Shown: positions 1 to 8,974, numbered from the stretch's first letter. The stretch: DNA of 64,000 bases from Alcaligenaceae bacterium SAGV5 (GCA_009360345.1 SPDP01000003.1:620001-684000); one strand, 5' to 3'. The notes: generated by a model from the letters alone, not told the origin. Numbers and translations: made by a program.

Positions 1-616
1 CGAGGCCGACCTGGACCTGGCCATCTGCATCACCGAGGGCATCCCCGTCCGCGACATGCTGGAACTGCGCAACCGCATGCGCGACGAGAACAAGCGCACG
101 CTGCTGCTCGGACCCAACTGCCCCGGCCTGATCACCCCCGACGAAATCAAGATCGGCATCATGCCCGGCCACATCCACCGCAAGGGCCGCATCGGCATCG
201 TCAGCCGCTCGGGCACGCTTACGTACGAAGCCGTGGGCCAGGTCACGGAACTGGGCCTGGGCCAGTCCAGCGCCGTCGGCATCGGTGGCGATCCCATCAA
301 CGGCCTGAAGCACATCGACGTGCTGAAGATGTTCAATGACGATCCCGACACCGACGCCGTCATCATGATCGGCGAGATCGGCGGTCCGGACGAAGTGAAC
401 GCCGCCCAGTGGGCCAAGGACAACATGAAGAAGCCGGTGGTCGGCTTCATCGCGGGCGTGACGGCTCCGGCCGGCAAGCGCATGGGCCACGCCGGCGCGC
501 TGATTTCCGGCGGCGCCGATACGGCCGAGGCCAAGCTCGAGATCATGGAAGCCTGCGGCATCAAGACGACCAAGAATCCGTCCGAGATGGGCAAACTGCT
601 CAAGTCCGTGCTGTAA
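1..616 (+). CDS. sucD: Succinyl-CoA synthetase alpha subunit, 3' part
   Basis: This is the C-terminal two-thirds of the ADP/GDP-forming succinate-CoA ligase alpha subunit, a TCA-cycle enzyme that makes succinate and ATP from succinyl-CoA together with SucC. The frame is open from base 2, so the gene begins upstream of the window. Family landmarks are the CITEGIPV stretch, the SRSGTLTYEA segment and the RMGHAGALISGG loop, whose histidine is the phosphorylated residue in the family. The protein ends ...LLKSVL and a TAA stop. sucC is expected just upstream. Only the missing 5' end limits the call. Confidence 0.97.
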   Translation, partial: EADLDLAICITEGIPVRDMLELRNRMRDENKRTLLLGPNCPGLITPDEIKIGIMPGHIHRKGRIGIVSRSGTLTYEAVGQVTELGLGQSSAVGIGGDPINGLKHIDVLKMFNDDPDTDAVIMIGEIGGPDEVNAAQWAKDNMKKPVVGFIAGVTAPAGKRMGHAGALISGGADTAEAKLEIMEACGIKTTKNPSEMGKLLKSVL

Positions 617-625
617 TAAAAAACT

Positions 626-658
626 CGACGGGCGCGGCCAGACCGGCTGCGCCCGTCG
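626..658 (+). terminator. Hairpin after sucD
   Basis: A perfect 10-bp stem (CGACGGGCGC, 626-635, with GCGCCCGTCG, 649-658) closes a 13-base loop just after the sucD stop. No T-run follows on the plus strand, but a run of A precedes it, so it would read as a hairpin plus T-tract on the minus strand. It probably ends the suc transcript or works in both directions. Confidence 0.55.
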
Positions 659-676
659 GCATTTCAGGAGATAGGT

Positions 677-1381
677 GTGGAATTCGGATCAGCGGCCTTC
701 ATACTGGCCCTCATACAAATCATCTGGGTGAACATCCTGTTGTCGGGGGACAATGCGGTGGTCATCGCGCTGGCGGCTCGTTCGCTGCCGGCCCATCAAC
801 AAAAGAAAGCAATCGTGATCGGCTCTGCGGCCGCCATCGTGATGCGGATCGTCCTGACGCTGGTTGCGGCCCAGTTGCTGCAACTGCCCTGGTTGAAGCT
901 GATCGGCTCGGTGCTGCTGCTGTACATCGGTATTTCGCTGTTGTTGCCGGAAGGTGAAGAGGACGGAGGCAAGCTGGCCAAGGATGGCCTGATGGCCGCC
1001 ATCCGCACCATCCTGATCGCCGACCTGGTCATGAGCCTGGACAACGTGATCGCCGTGGCGGCCGCCGCCATGGGCAATACCGTGCTCCTGGTCCTGGGCC
1101 TGGCCATCAGCATCCCGTTGGTGATCTTCGGCAGCACGCTGCTGCTGAAGGTCATCGAGCGCTTCCCGCTCATCGTCTGGCTGGGCGCCGCCCTGCTGGG
1201 TTTCATCGCGGGCGAGCTGTTCGTCAATGATCCGGCGTTGCACACCGAGGCCCTCGAAGCCTCGATGGGCCTCACGCATCATGCCGCGGAAATCGGCGCG
1301 GGCGTGCTGGGCGCCATCATCGTGCTGGTGGCGGGCAAGGTGCTGATGTCGCGGCGCCGGTCTGGCGACCAGCCTGCCTGA
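677..1381 (+). CDS. TerC-family integral membrane protein (first copy)
   Basis: A 234-residue polytopic membrane protein of the TerC/YjbE group, whose members have been linked to manganese or other metal ion export and tellurite resistance. Two internally repeated halves each carry the family signature: SGDNAVVIALA near residues 20-30 and MSLDNVIAV near residues 115-125. The acidic residues in these are thought to bind metal. About seven hydrophobic segments are visible. The GTG start at 677 has a good AGGAG (666-670) six bases upstream. A second paralogue follows at 1574. The substrate cannot be read from the sequence. Confidence 0.9.
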   Translation: MEFGSAAFILALIQIIWVNILLSGDNAVVIALAARSLPAHQQKKAIVIGSAAAIVMRIVLTLVAAQLLQLPWLKLIGSVLLLYIGISLLLPEGEEDGGKLAKDGLMAAIRTILIADLVMSLDNVIAVAAAAMGNTVLLVLGLAISIPLVIFGSTLLLKVIERFPLIVWLGAALLGFIAGELFVNDPALHTEALEASMGLTHHAAEIGAGVLGAIIVLVAGKVLMSRRRSGDQPA

Positions 1382-1400
1382 CGGGTTGCAGTCGTAGTGC

Positions 1401-1430
1401 GTCGGCCTGGCCTCGGGGCGCCAGGCCGGC
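1401..1430 (+). terminator. Hairpin between the two terC-like genes
   Basis: An 11-bp stem (GTCGGCCTGGC, 1401-1411, with GCCAGGCCGGC, 1420-1430, one G-T pair) with an 8-base loop is followed by the T-rich TTCGTCTTCG. It lies 20 bases after the first terC stop and probably terminates or attenuates that transcript, so the second terC likely has its own leader. Confidence 0.55.
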
Positions 1431-1510
1431 TTCGTCTTCGCGGTGGGGATGTCCGGGCATGCGGGTGCCTGGAAATGCCCACCGGGCAGGCGCGATGAAT
1501 TCTAAAAACA

Positions 1511-1540
1511 AGGAAGAACCGATCTTCCTCACAGGAAGAT
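1511..1540 (+). promoter_or_regulatory. Mutually exclusive hairpins in the leader of the second terC
   Basis: The segment AGGAAGA (1511-1517) can pair with TCTTCCT (1523-1529). That same strand can instead pair as ATCTTCCT (1522-1529) with AGGAAGAT (1533-1540). The two helices share the middle strand and cannot form together. The element lies 34 bases upstream of the GTG start of the second TerC protein. TerC genes in other bacteria are often under manganese-sensing leaders, but I do not see the yybP-ykoY consensus here. Confidence 0.4.
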
Positions 1541-1573
1541 TCGCTCGTCCGGATCTGGCTTAGGGAGCTACAC

Positions 1574-2302
1574 GTGCTTGAATTTTTACAGACGCTCAGT
1601 TGGGCGGCGGTATTGCAGATCATCCTGATCGACATCCTGCTGGGGGGCGACAACGCGGTCGTCATCGCGCTGGCCTGCCGCAATCTGCCGGCCAAGCGGC
1701 GAATGCAGGGCATTCTGTGGGGGACGGCGGGCGCCATCGTGCTGCGCGTCGTGCTGATCGCTTTCGCGGTCACGATGCTCCAGATTCCGTTCCTGAAGAT
1801 CGTGGGCGGCGTGCTGCTGTTCTGGATCGGCATCAAGCTTCTGGTGCCCGAGGATGAGTCGCACGACAATATCGAAGGCGGCGCCACGCTGCTGGGCGCG
1901 ATCAAGACCATCATCATCGCCGACTTCGTCATGAGCCTGGACAACGTCATCGCCATCGCGGGCGCGGCCCAGCAGGCGGACGAGTCCCATCAGATCGGGC
2001 TGGTCGTGTTCGGCCTGCTGGTGAGCGTGCCCATCATCATCTGGGGCAGCACGCTGGTCCTGAAGCTGATCGATCGCTTCCCCGTCGTGGTGACGCTGGG
2101 CGGTGCGCTGCTGGGGTGGATTGCCGGCGGCATGCTGGCGACCGACGTCGCGGTCCAGTCCCATGTGATCCAGCCGAGTTCGCTGGCCGCCTACAACACG
2201 CAGATCACCTATGCCGCGGAAATCCTCGGCGCGCTGATCGTCGTCGGGGTGGGGATGTGGCTGGCCCGCCGCAAGAAGGTGGGGCAGCCCGGCCACGCCT
2301 GA
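1574..2302 (+). CDS. TerC-family integral membrane protein (second copy)
   Basis: A 242-residue paralogue of the protein at 677-1381 with the same two-fold signature: GGDNAVVIALACR early and DFVMSLDNVIAIAGAA in the middle. It has about seven membrane segments and a short basic tail (ARRKKVGQPGHA). The GTG start at 1574 is six bases behind AGGGAG (1562-1567). Neighbouring paralogues suggest tandem duplication or a two-protein export system for divalent metal. The 190-base gap to the first copy holds a terminator-like hairpin and an alternating hairpin, so it may be expressed separately. Confidence 0.9.
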   Translation: MLEFLQTLSWAAVLQIILIDILLGGDNAVVIALACRNLPAKRRMQGILWGTAGAIVLRVVLIAFAVTMLQIPFLKIVGGVLLFWIGIKLLVPEDESHDNIEGGATLLGAIKTIIIADFVMSLDNVIAIAGAAQQADESHQIGLVVFGLLVSVPIIIWGSTLVLKLIDRFPVVVTLGGALLGWIAGGMLATDVAVQSHVIQPSSLAAYNTQITYAAEILGALIVVGVGMWLARRKKVGQPGHA

Positions 2303-2335
2303 TCGGAACGCGGGGCCGCGAGGCCCTGGCGCGGC

Positions 2336-2357
2336 ACGCCCTGCCTCGGCAGGGCGT
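2336..2357 (+). terminator. Terminator of the second terC
   Basis: A nine-bp stem (ACGCCCTGC, 2336-2344, with GCAGGGCGT, 2349-2357) closed by a CTCG tetraloop is followed by TGTCGTTT. It lies 34 bases after the stop codon at 2302. Confidence 0.65.
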
Positions 2358-2550
2358 TGTCGTTTGCGGCTGGTCATTCGCGGAAAAGGGCTGCTTGCCC
2401 GGCGAGCCGTGGCGTTCCAGGCAGGCGGGCCTGGCGGGCGCGGGCATGACGCGGGAAGGCCGGGCCCTTCCCGGCCAGGTCAGCGCCAGCCGCCGTGATC
2501 GCCGGCCATGGGTGCATCCCGCGCCTGAAACAGGCTAACCTATTGCCCCG

Positions 2551-2606
2551 CCGGGTTCCGGATCTCCCGCGCATCGGGACAGAGCCCGATAACCCGGTAT
2601 TTTTTT
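2551..2606 (+). terminator. Intrinsic terminator with seven-T tract upstream of the prepilin-like ORF
   Basis: CCGGGTT (2551-2557) pairs with AACCCGG (2591-2597), and inside it ATCGGG (2573-2578) pairs with CCCGAT (2585-2590), giving a stacked, bulged hairpin followed by TATTTTTTTA with T2600-2606. It ends a transcript from the left before the small gene at 2642. Confidence 0.6.
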
Positions 2607-2641
2607 ATTGCCGCGCTCGCGCGGCGGTGTCAGAGGATGGA

Positions 2642-2740
2642 ATGAAGAGCTTGCAGAAAGGGTTGACGCTGATGCAGATGCTGGTGGTGATCGGCGCGGT
2701 CGGCGTGGCGATCGCGGTCGTGGTTTCCTACCTGCGCTAG
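2642..2740 (+). CDS. Prepilin-like 32-residue membrane peptide
   Basis: A very small protein that looks like just the N-terminus of a type IV prepilin or pseudopilin. A short basic leader (MKSLQK) precedes G-L-T-L-M-Q, the expected cleavage site for the prepilin peptidase, and a hydrophobic helix follows and ends SYLR. The usual glutamate at position +5 of the mature protein is a glutamine, and there is no globular pilin domain. The ATG has AGAGGA (2632-2637) four bases upstream. Its stop shares CTAG with the stop of the convergent IclR gene. It could be a genuine mini-pseudopilin or the remnant of a longer gene, and its function is unknown. Confidence 0.5.
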   Translation: MKSLQKGLTLMQMLVVIGAVGVAIAVVVSYLR

Positions 2741-3594
2741 GTACTGGCAACGGGCTGCGGCTCGCGGTGGCCCAACGCCAGCGACAGCTCCCGCGCGGCC
2801 CGCACGACGGCGGGGATCACCGTCCCGGCAACGACCTCGTCGGTGAAGGTGTAGATCATCGAGGTCGCGTTCAGTCCCGCCACGACTTCTCCCCGGGCGT
2901 TCAGGACCGGCGCGGCGATCGAACGCACGCCCCGGTGGAATTCCTCGTCGTTGTAGACGTAGCCGCGTTCGCGCGCGGTATCCAGCAGCGCGCGGAAGGC
3001 GGCGGGGTTTACCGTCGATTTTTCGGTCAGGGCGGGAATGGGCGCGCCGTCCAGGATGCGGTCGATGTCCGCCTGGGGCTTGTAGGCCAGCAGGATCCGT
3101 CCGATCGAGGACGAGTGCGGCGGCATGCGGGACCCGACATGGATGTCGATCGAGGTCGGCAGCGGAATGCGGGCCTGTGCCACGTAGACCAGCTCGTCGC
3201 GGTCCAGGATGGCCATGTGCACCGAGGCGCCGACCTCGGTGCGCAGCCGGTTCATGATGGGCTGCGCCAGTTCGACCAGGGGAAGACGGTTCAGGTAGGC
3301 GAAACCGAGCTTCATCGCATGCGCGGTGAGCCGGTAGCGCCGGCCGACCTCCTCGCGTTCGAGGAAACCCAGCTTCTCCAGCGTATGGACGAAGCGATGG
3401 GGCTTGCTGCGGCTCCAGCCCAGGCGCTGCGCGAGTTCGGTCAGAGTGAGCGAGGGCTGTTCGCAATCGAAGGCTTCGAGCACGGACAGGCCCTGGGCCA
3501 GCGCGTCGACCCAGTAGGGATCCTTGCGGGGAGTGGAAGCGTTGTCGGGCGGATCGTCGCCGTCGTCGATAGCCGGCAGCAGGGGTTCGGTCAT
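2737..3594 (-). CDS. IclR-family transcriptional regulator
   Basis: A 285-residue regulator. A winged helix-turn-helix spans about residues 28-90 (ALAQGLSVLEAF, then LTELAQRLGWSRSKPHRFVHTLEKLGFLE), followed by the IclR effector-binding domain (RIAAPVLN.RGEVVAGLN near the end). IclR proteins usually bind small aromatic or organic acids and control an adjacent catabolic operon. It is the last gene of a leftward series with a Bug protein and a flavoprotein monooxygenase, so it probably regulates that operon. Its stop overlaps the convergent prepilin-like gene by four bases. Confidence 0.9.
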   Translation of the reverse strand: MTEPLLPAIDDGDDPPDNASTPRKDPYWVDALAQGLSVLEAFDCEQPSLTLTELAQRLGWSRSKPHRFVHTLEKLGFLEREEVGRRYRLTAHAMKLGFAYLNRLPLVELAQPIMNRLRTEVGASVHMAILDRDELVYVAQARIPLPTSIDIHVGSRMPPHSSSIGRILLAYKPQADIDRILDGAPIPALTEKSTVNPAAFRALLDTARERGYVYNDEEFHRGVRSIAAPVLNARGEVVAGLNATSMIYTFTDEVVAGTVIPAVVRAARELSLALGHREPQPVAST

Positions 3595-3644
3595 AGGGGG
3601 CAGATAGGACGGGGCGCAAGGCGAACGCCCCGCGCCCGGTCATT

Positions 3645-4610
3645 TTATAGTCTACGCAGCCCTATCCGGTCGATCAGCAGTTTTTCCTTTTGCATGGTGT
3701 CCGCCGCGAAGCGGGTGAACTGTTCGCTGCTCAGGTAGGCGGGCTCCAGGTCGTACTGCTTGAGCGCGGCGCGGTAGTTGTCCATGTCCATGGACTGCTT
3801 GAAGGCGTCGTGCAGGATGCGGACCACGCCTGGGTCGGTGTCGCGGGGCGCGGCCAGCCCGAAGGGGGCGTTCTGCACGATGTCGTAGCCCAGTTCCCTG
3901 AGCGTGGGCGCCGACGAGAAGCGGGCGCTGCGCGCTTCGCCGCCGGTGGCGAGCAGGCGCAATTGCCCGGACTCGACGTATTGGGCCCAGCTCGGACCGT
4001 CGGCGAGCGACATGATGTGGCCGCCCAGCAGCGCGGCCAGCGCCTCGGCGCCGCCCTTGTAGGGTACGTGGTTGAACTTCACGCGGGCCTGGAAGGCCAG
4101 GTCTTCCATGGTCAGGTGGGGAGAGGACAGGGTGCCCGGCGTGCCGTAGGTCATCGTGCCCGGATTGGCCTTGGCGTAGGCGATGTAGTCCGCCACCGTC
4201 CTGATGGGCGAGGAAGCCGGCACCACGAGGCCGAAGGGGTAGGCCGCCAGGCCGATGATGTATTTCAGGTCCTTGAGCGGATCCCAGGCGGTCTTGACCA
4301 GATAGGGCGTGCGGAACACCGATACCGCGATCTGCGCGATGGTGTAGCCGTCGGGCGCGGTGGCCTGCATCATCTGGGCGGGAATCACCATTCCCGCGCC
4401 AGGCTTGTTCTCGACCACGACGGGTTGCTTCAGGATGGCGGCCGCATTTTGCGCCAGGACGCGGAACGCGACGTCGGTGGCGCCGCCGGGCGCGAAGCCG
4501 ACCAGCATGCGGATGGGCCGCGAGGGGAAACCGGGTTGGGCGCGCGTGGCCGGGGCCGCGCCGGCCCCCGCCGCCGCGATCATGGTGCCGAGGAAATGTC
4601 GTCTGTGCAT
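3645..4610 (-). CDS. Bug/TctC-family substrate-binding protein 1
   Basis: A 321-residue periplasmic solute receptor of the tripartite tricarboxylate transporter (Bug) family. The start at 4610 gives a twin-arginine-like signal (HRRHFLGTM, hydrophobic core, ATRA-Q). The mature part has the family landmarks PSRPIRMLVGFAPGGATD, VVENKPGAGM and VPYKGGAEALAALLGGH. The open frame continues upstream into the next gene, but this start fits the family. It sits 29 bases after the monooxygenase and 50 bases before iclR. No TctA or TctB membrane partner is nearby, so it may serve a distant transporter. The ligand is unknown. Confidence 0.9.
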   Translation of the reverse strand: MHRRHFLGTMIAAAGAGAAPATRAQPGFPSRPIRMLVGFAPGGATDVAFRVLAQNAAAILKQPVVVENKPGAGMVIPAQMMQATAPDGYTIAQIAVSVFRTPYLVKTAWDPLKDLKYIIGLAAYPFGLVVPASSPIRTVADYIAYAKANPGTMTYGTPGTLSSPHLTMEDLAFQARVKFNHVPYKGGAEALAALLGGHIMSLADGPSWAQYVESGQLRLLATGGEARSARFSSAPTLRELGYDIVQNAPFGLAAPRDTDPGVVRILHDAFKQSMDMDNYRAALKQYDLEPAYLSSEQFTRFAADTMQKEKLLIDRIGLRRL

Positions 4611-4639
4611 GGCAAGGACTCCGCTAGGAAGGGAAGGGT

Positions 4640-5779
4640 TCAGTGCGCCCGCTCGGGCAGCGGTTCGGTCCAGGCGTCGTAGCCATAGACCCAGTCGGCG
4701 TTCGTGTCCGAGCGCAGCCAGTCGTTCTGCAGCGAGCCGCGCTGGATGCGGCTGGCGCGTTCCAGCCGGGCCTGTTCGTAGCGCAGCAGGGCGGCGGGCA
4801 CGTCGTCCTTGGCCTGGCCCAGGCAGCGGCTCAGGACCGCGGCGTCCTCCAGGCCCATGGCGGCGCCCTGGGCCATGAAGGGCAGCATCGCGTGGCAGGC
4901 GTCGCCCAGCAGGGTGACCCGGCCATGGGTCCAGCGCGCCATGGGGTCGCGCGCGTAGAGCGCGGTCTTGAGGACGACGTCGCAGCCTTCCAGGATGGCG
5001 AGCGCTTCCTCGTGGAAGCCGGCGTACGCGCGCAGCAGTTCGTCCTTGTGGCCCTGGATCGACCAGGATTCGTGCGTCCATTCGGTTTCGGGCACGGTGG
5101 CGAACACGAACAGTTCGCGCTGGCCGCGGTCGATCAGGAAGGTGAATATCTGGCTGGAAGCATCCGGTCCCCACCACTTGGTCGTGGGGGTCAGGTCGTA
5201 GCGGGCCAGCGGTGCGGTGGGGACGATGGACCGGAACGCGACCTTGCCTGTGAAGCGGGGCGCCTCGGGTCCGGCGATGGCTTCGCGCACCACGGAATGG
5301 ATGCCGTCGCAGCCGACCACGGCGCGCGCGGCCACCCGCGACCCATCGGCCAGCTCCAGCCATGCCTGGCGCCCGTCCTGGCCGACGCCGGCCACCTTGG
5401 CGCCCAGGCGGACCGCGCCGGCGGGCAGGGCCGTTTCCAGCGCCGACAGCAGATCGGCGCGGTGGATGGTCAGTTGCGGCGCGCCGTAGCGCCGTTCGCC
5501 CTGGGCGTGCAATTCCAGCCGGGAGGTTTCCTGGCCGCTGTCCCACAGCCGGCTGACCCGGCTGGTGGGTTCGTAGGCGGTGCCCCGGAGCACCGCGCCC
5601 ACGCCCAGTCCGTCCAGCACCTTGACCGCATTGGGCGTCAGATTGATGCCGGCGCCCACGCGCCCGAACCGGGGCGCCTGTTCGTAGACCCCCACCGTGA
5701 ATCCCGCGCGATGCAGGGAGATGGCCGCGGCCATGCCGCCTATGCCCGCTCCGACGATCGCGATGTCGACTTCCGTCAT
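4640..5779 (-). CDS. FAD-dependent aromatic monooxygenase (NicC / salicylate hydroxylase-like)
   Basis: A 379-residue class A flavoprotein monooxygenase. The N-terminus has the dinucleotide-binding GAGIGGMAAAI; the middle has CDGIHSVVR (the conserved DG motif); the C-terminal GDACHAMLPFMAQGAAMGLEDA binds the flavin ribityl chain. The C-terminal WLRSDTNADWVYGYDAW resembles 6-hydroxynicotinate 3-monooxygenase (NicC), but no other nic genes are present, so the substrate (a hydroxylated aromatic acid) stays open. Of two in-frame ATGs I prefer 5779, because AGGATGAG overlaps the upstream one (5788) and is well spaced for the downstream one. It is first in the operon with the Bug protein and iclR. 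Confidence 0.82.
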   Translation of the reverse strand: MTEVDIAIVGAGIGGMAAAISLHRAGFTVGVYEQAPRFGRVGAGINLTPNAVKVLDGLGVGAVLRGTAYEPTSRVSRLWDSGQETSRLELHAQGERRYGAPQLTIHRADLLSALETALPAGAVRLGAKVAGVGQDGRQAWLELADGSRVAARAVVGCDGIHSVVREAIAGPEAPRFTGKVAFRSIVPTAPLARYDLTPTTKWWGPDASSQIFTFLIDRGQRELFVFATVPETEWTHESWSIQGHKDELLRAYAGFHEEALAILEGCDVVLKTALYARDPMARWTHGRVTLLGDACHAMLPFMAQGAAMGLEDAAVLSRCLGQAKDDVPAALLRYEQARLERASRIQRGSLQNDWLRSDTNADWVYGYDAWTEPLPERAH

Positions 5780-5821
5780 GCTGCTCATCCTGATTTGTTT
5801 TGTATAAGAAAACTTTTTTTG

Positions 5822-5851
5822 AATATAAAACTTAACTGCGTGGGGAAGCAA
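5822..5851 (-). promoter_or_regulatory. Candidate promoter of the monooxygenase operon
   Basis: On the minus strand, TTGCTT (5846-5851) lies 18 bases from TATATT (5822-5827), a fair sigma-70 pair about 45 bases upstream of the start codon. The AT-rich stretch between it and the gene contains GTTTT (5797-5801) and AAAAC (5809-5813) as an inverted repeat, a weak candidate for the IclR operator. Confidence 0.4.
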
Positions 5852-6002
5852 TAGGGGGAAGCCACGAAGGCGAGCGGAGGCGCATGCGCCGGGACGCGGC
5901 GCATGGCAGGGGGAAGAGGGCGTGGCGGCCGGCCGGGGGGGATCCGGCCGGCCAGGGAGGGAGCAAGGCGGCGGGTCGGCGGCCGGCCCGCTCCGGCCGG
6001 GG

Positions 6003-8846
6003 TCAGCCGGTGTTGCGCAGGCCCGCGGCGATACCGTTGATGGTCAGGTGGATGCCGTTCTGGGTTCGCCCGGCGGGATCCGCCTTGGTCCGGCCCGCCT
6101 TGCCGTGGGTGGCGCGATAGCGGCGGAGCAGTTCGATCTGCACGTGGTTGAGCGGATCGATGTAGGCGATGCGATCGCGGATCGAGCGCGCCAGGGACGG
6201 GTCACCGGCCAGCAACTGGCGCTGGCCGGTGATCAGCTTCAGCGCGCTCATGGTGCGCTTCCATTCGTCGCTGATCGCGCCGAAGATGCGCTTGCGCAGC
6301 GCGGTGTCAGGCACCAGCTGGGCATAGCGGGAGGCGATCACCAGGTCGGTCTTGGCCAGCACCATTTCCATGTTGGACAGCAGCGTGCGGAAGAACGGCC
6401 AGTCGCGCGCCATGGCCCGCAGGTGCTCGACGCGCTCGCGCTTGGTGCCCTCGCCGTGGCGCAGGTAGTCGTCGATGGCCGCGCCCATGCCGTACCAGCC
6501 CGGCAGCAGCAGCCGGCATTGGCCCCACGAGAATCCCCAGGGAATGGCGCGCAGGTCCTCGATGCGTCCGGTGGATTTGCGCGAGGCCGGGCGCGATCCG
6601 ATGTTCAGGCCGGCGATCTCGGAGATCGGCGTCGAGGCGAAGAAGTAGTCGGCGAATCCCGGGGTCTCGTAGACCAGGTTCCGATAGCTGCGCATGGCAA
6701 TCCCGGACAGGCGGTCCATGGTCTGTCCATAGCTGGCGAACAGCGCGTCCTCGGCCGAGGCGCTTTCGGTGTGGTCGGCCAGGCTGGCTTCCAGCGTGGC
6801 CGCGGTCAGCAGCTCGAGATGCCAGCGGCCGATGTCGGCGTCCTTGTACTTGCTCTGGATGACCTCGCCCTGTTCGGTCAGGCGGATCTGGCCGGCCACG
6901 GTGCCGGGCGGCTGGGCAAGGATGGCATCGAAGCTCGAACCGCCGCCCCGGCCCACGGTGCCGCCGCGGCCATGGAACAGGCGCAGCCTGACCTTGCGGG
7001 CGCGGAAGACCTCGACCAGCGCGCGCTCGGCCTGGTAGAGGGACCAGTTCGACGTCAGGAAGCCGCCGTCCTTGTTGCTGTCGGAGTAGCCCAGCATGAC
7101 TTCCTGCACGCCGCGCTGGGCGTGGCGCACCCGCGCCTTGACTTCGGGCAGGTCGAGGAATTGCGCCATGATGCCGGGGCCGTTGGCCAGGTCGGGAATG
7201 GTCTCGAACAGCGGCACCACCATCAGCCCTTCGCCGTCGGCGGGAACGTGGCCGCTCGTAGAGCCGCCTCCCGGCGCGATCAGGCCGGTCTCTTGTTGCA
7301 GGACCAGGACTTCCAGCAGGTCGCTGACGGTTTCCGTATGCGACACGATGGCATGGTGCACGGCCTGCGCGCCGAAGCGCTGGCGGGCGCTGGCGGCCGC
7401 CCGGAAGATATCGAGTTCGCGGGTGGTTTCCTCGCTGTAGCGCAGCCAGGGCGAGACCAGCGGGCGCACTTCCTTGAGTTCGCGCCGCAGCAGCGCGATC
7501 CGGGCGGTTTCGTCCAGGCTGGCGTAGTCGGGTTCGACGCCGGCGCGCGCGAACAGTTCGGCCACCGTGCGTTCGTGCACGTCGGAACTCTGGCGCAGGT
7601 CGATCGTGGCCAGGTGGAAGCCGAACACGTCCACCGCCTGGCGCAGCGCCGACAGGCGCAGCCGGGCGATGGGCGAGGCATGGTGGCCGTTGAGCGAGTC
7701 GGCGATCACCGCCAGGTCGGCGGCGAAGGCGGCCGGTTCGGCATAGGGCTGGGCGGGCGGAGCCGCGCGGCGGGCCAGGTCGCGGCCGGTCAGCGCGCGC
7801 GCCGACGCCGCCAGGCGGGCGTAGATGCCGACCAGGGCGCGGCGGTAAGGTTCGTCGCGGCGGTGCTCGGAAAGATCGCCGCCTTGCTCGGCCAGCGCGG
7901 CCAGCGCATGCGAGGCGGGCGTCAGCAGCTCGCTCAGGGACAGCTCGGCGCCGAGCGCGTGGGTCTCGTCCAGGTAGTACTCGAAGGCCGTGGTGCTCTG
8001 GCGCAGCAGCGCCAGGTTCAGCGTCTCGGCGTCGACGTTGGGGTTGCCGTCGCGGTCGCCGCCTATCCAGCTGCCCATGCGAAGGAAGGACTTGAGCGGG
8101 GTGGGGTGGGGGCCGAACGGATCGGCCGGCTCGCGGCCGAGCAGGCGCGAAAGATGGCCGTACAGCTGCGGGATGACGGACAGGAAGGTGCTGCGGTAGT
8201 AGGACAGCGCGTTCTCGATCTCGTCGGCCACGGTCAGCCGGGAGTTGCGCAGCATGCGCGTCTGCCACAGCGTGGTGATGCGGCCCAGCAGGGCCAGGGT
8301 CTGCTCGAAGGATTCGTCGGTGGTGCGCGGGTCGTCGCGTTCCTGCAGCAGGTGGGCGATTTCCTTGTGTACGTCCAGCGTGCTCTTGCGCTGGACCTCG
8401 GTGGGGTGGGCCGTCAGGACCGGCGAGATCAGCGTCTCGTCCAGCAACTGGCGCATGCGCGCGTTGCCGATGCCCGCCGCGCGCAGCCGGGACACGGCGT
8501 TCTGCAGGCTGCCGCGCGCGGGGGCGTCCTGCTGGAGCAGCGTGGCGCGGCGGCGCCGGTTCTGGTCGCGGTCCTCGGCGATGTTGGCCAGGTGCAGGTA
8601 GTAGGTGAAGGCGCGGACCACGGAGTTGGTTTCGTCGGCCGCCAGCAGCTTGAGGCGTTTTTCCAGCGCGCGGCCGTCGGTGGCGTTGCCGTCGCGGCGA
8701 AAGCGCACCGCCGTGCGGCGCACGGTCTCGATGGTGTCGAAGACGCCCGCGCCTTCGCTGGCGCGGATCACGTCGCCCAGGAGGCGGCCCAGCAGTCGGA
8801 TGTCGTTGCGAAGAGGCAGGTCGGGATCTTGAAGCGATGAGGTCAT
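6003..8846 (-). CDS. ppc: Phosphoenolpyruvate carboxylase
   Basis: A 947-residue enzyme that carboxylates phosphoenolpyruvate with bicarbonate to oxaloacetate, refilling the TCA cycle. Conserved blocks are all present: [12 protein letters not shown] with the catalytic histidine, [73 protein letters not shown] and the C-terminal [13 protein letters not shown]. Length is normal. The frame stays open far upstream, but the ATG at 8846 ([12 protein letters not shown]) fits the family N-terminus. It is divergent from hemC across about 195 bases. Confidence 0.97.
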   Translation of the reverse strand: MTSSLQDPDLPLRNDIRLLGRLLGDVIRASEGAGVFDTIETVRRTAVRFRRDGNATDGRALEKRLKLLAADETNSVVRAFTYYLHLANIAEDRDQNRRRRATLLQQDAPARGSLQNAVSRLRAAGIGNARMRQLLDETLISPVLTAHPTEVQRKSTLDVHKEIAHLLQERDDPRTTDESFEQTLALLGRITTLWQTRMLRNSRLTVADEIENALSYYRSTFLSVIPQLYGHLSRLLGREPADPFGPHPTPLKSFLRMGSWIGGDRDGNPNVDAETLNLALLRQSTTAFEYYLDETHALGAELSLSELLTPASHALAALAEQGGDLSEHRRDEPYRRALVGIYARLAASARALTGRDLARRAAPPAQPYAEPAAFAADLAVIADSLNGHHASPIARLRLSALRQAVDVFGFHLATIDLRQSSDVHERTVAELFARAGVEPDYASLDETARIALLRRELKEVRPLVSPWLRYSEETTRELDIFRAAASARQRFGAQAVHHAIVSHTETVSDLLEVLVLQQETGLIAPGGGSTSGHVPADGEGLMVVPLFETIPDLANGPGIMAQFLDLPEVKARVRHAQRGVQEVMLGYSDSNKDGGFLTSNWSLYQAERALVEVFRARKVRLRLFHGRGGTVGRGGGSSFDAILAQPPGTVAGQIRLTEQGEVIQSKYKDADIGRWHLELLTAATLEASLADHTESASAEDALFASYGQTMDRLSGIAMRSYRNLVYETPGFADYFFASTPISEIAGLNIGSRPASRKSTGRIEDLRAIPWGFSWGQCRLLLPGWYGMGAAIDDYLRHGEGTKRERVEHLRAMARDWPFFRTLLSNMEMVLAKTDLVIASRYAQLVPDTALRKRIFGAISDEWKRTMSALKLITGQRQLLAGDPSLARSIRDRIAYIDPLNHVQIELLRRYRATHGKAGRTKADPAGRTQNGIHLTINGIAAGLRNTG

Positions 8847-8974
8847 GGAGCGTCGCGCGAGTTGTCGTTGGAGTCGGCTGCTGCAAATGCTTGGAGAGGC
8901 GGCCCGGCGGCAAAAGCCGCGGTACGGGCGCCGCCAAAGCATGCCATGAAAAATGGCCGCATATCGAATACTTC

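Larger units (their letters stand above)
2303..2641. other. Intergenic region with two terminators, no protein gene seen
   Basis: This 339-base stretch between the second terC and the prepilin-like ORF holds a strong hairpin (2336-2357), a smaller GCCTG/CAGGC hairpin (2523-2535) and an intrinsic terminator with a T-tract (2551-2606). I see no convincing coding frame. Because the second terminator lies 200 bases beyond the first, the piece between them could be a small RNA, but no clear promoter was found. Confidence 0.4.

Noticed and set aside
1381-1573. yybP-ykoY manganese riboswitch ahead of the second terC
   Set aside because: The conserved bases of that riboswitch are not visible; only alternating hairpins remain, reported as a separate finding.
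4640-5779. Nicotinate degradation cluster
   Set aside because: The monooxygenase resembles NicC at its C-terminus, but none of the other nic genes is near, so a pathway name is not justified.
5797-5813. GTTTT-N7-AAAAC as the IclR operator
   Set aside because: The arms are short and purely AT; such a repeat is expected by chance in this AT-rich leader, so it is only noted in the promoter entry.
5922-8840. A 972-residue open frame on the plus strand opposite ppc, and similar long antisense frames elsewhere
   Set aside because: In GC-rich DNA the frames opposite real genes lack stops. The protein is low-complexity (rich in Gly, Gln, Arg, Ala), has no domain, and ppc on the other strand is certain.
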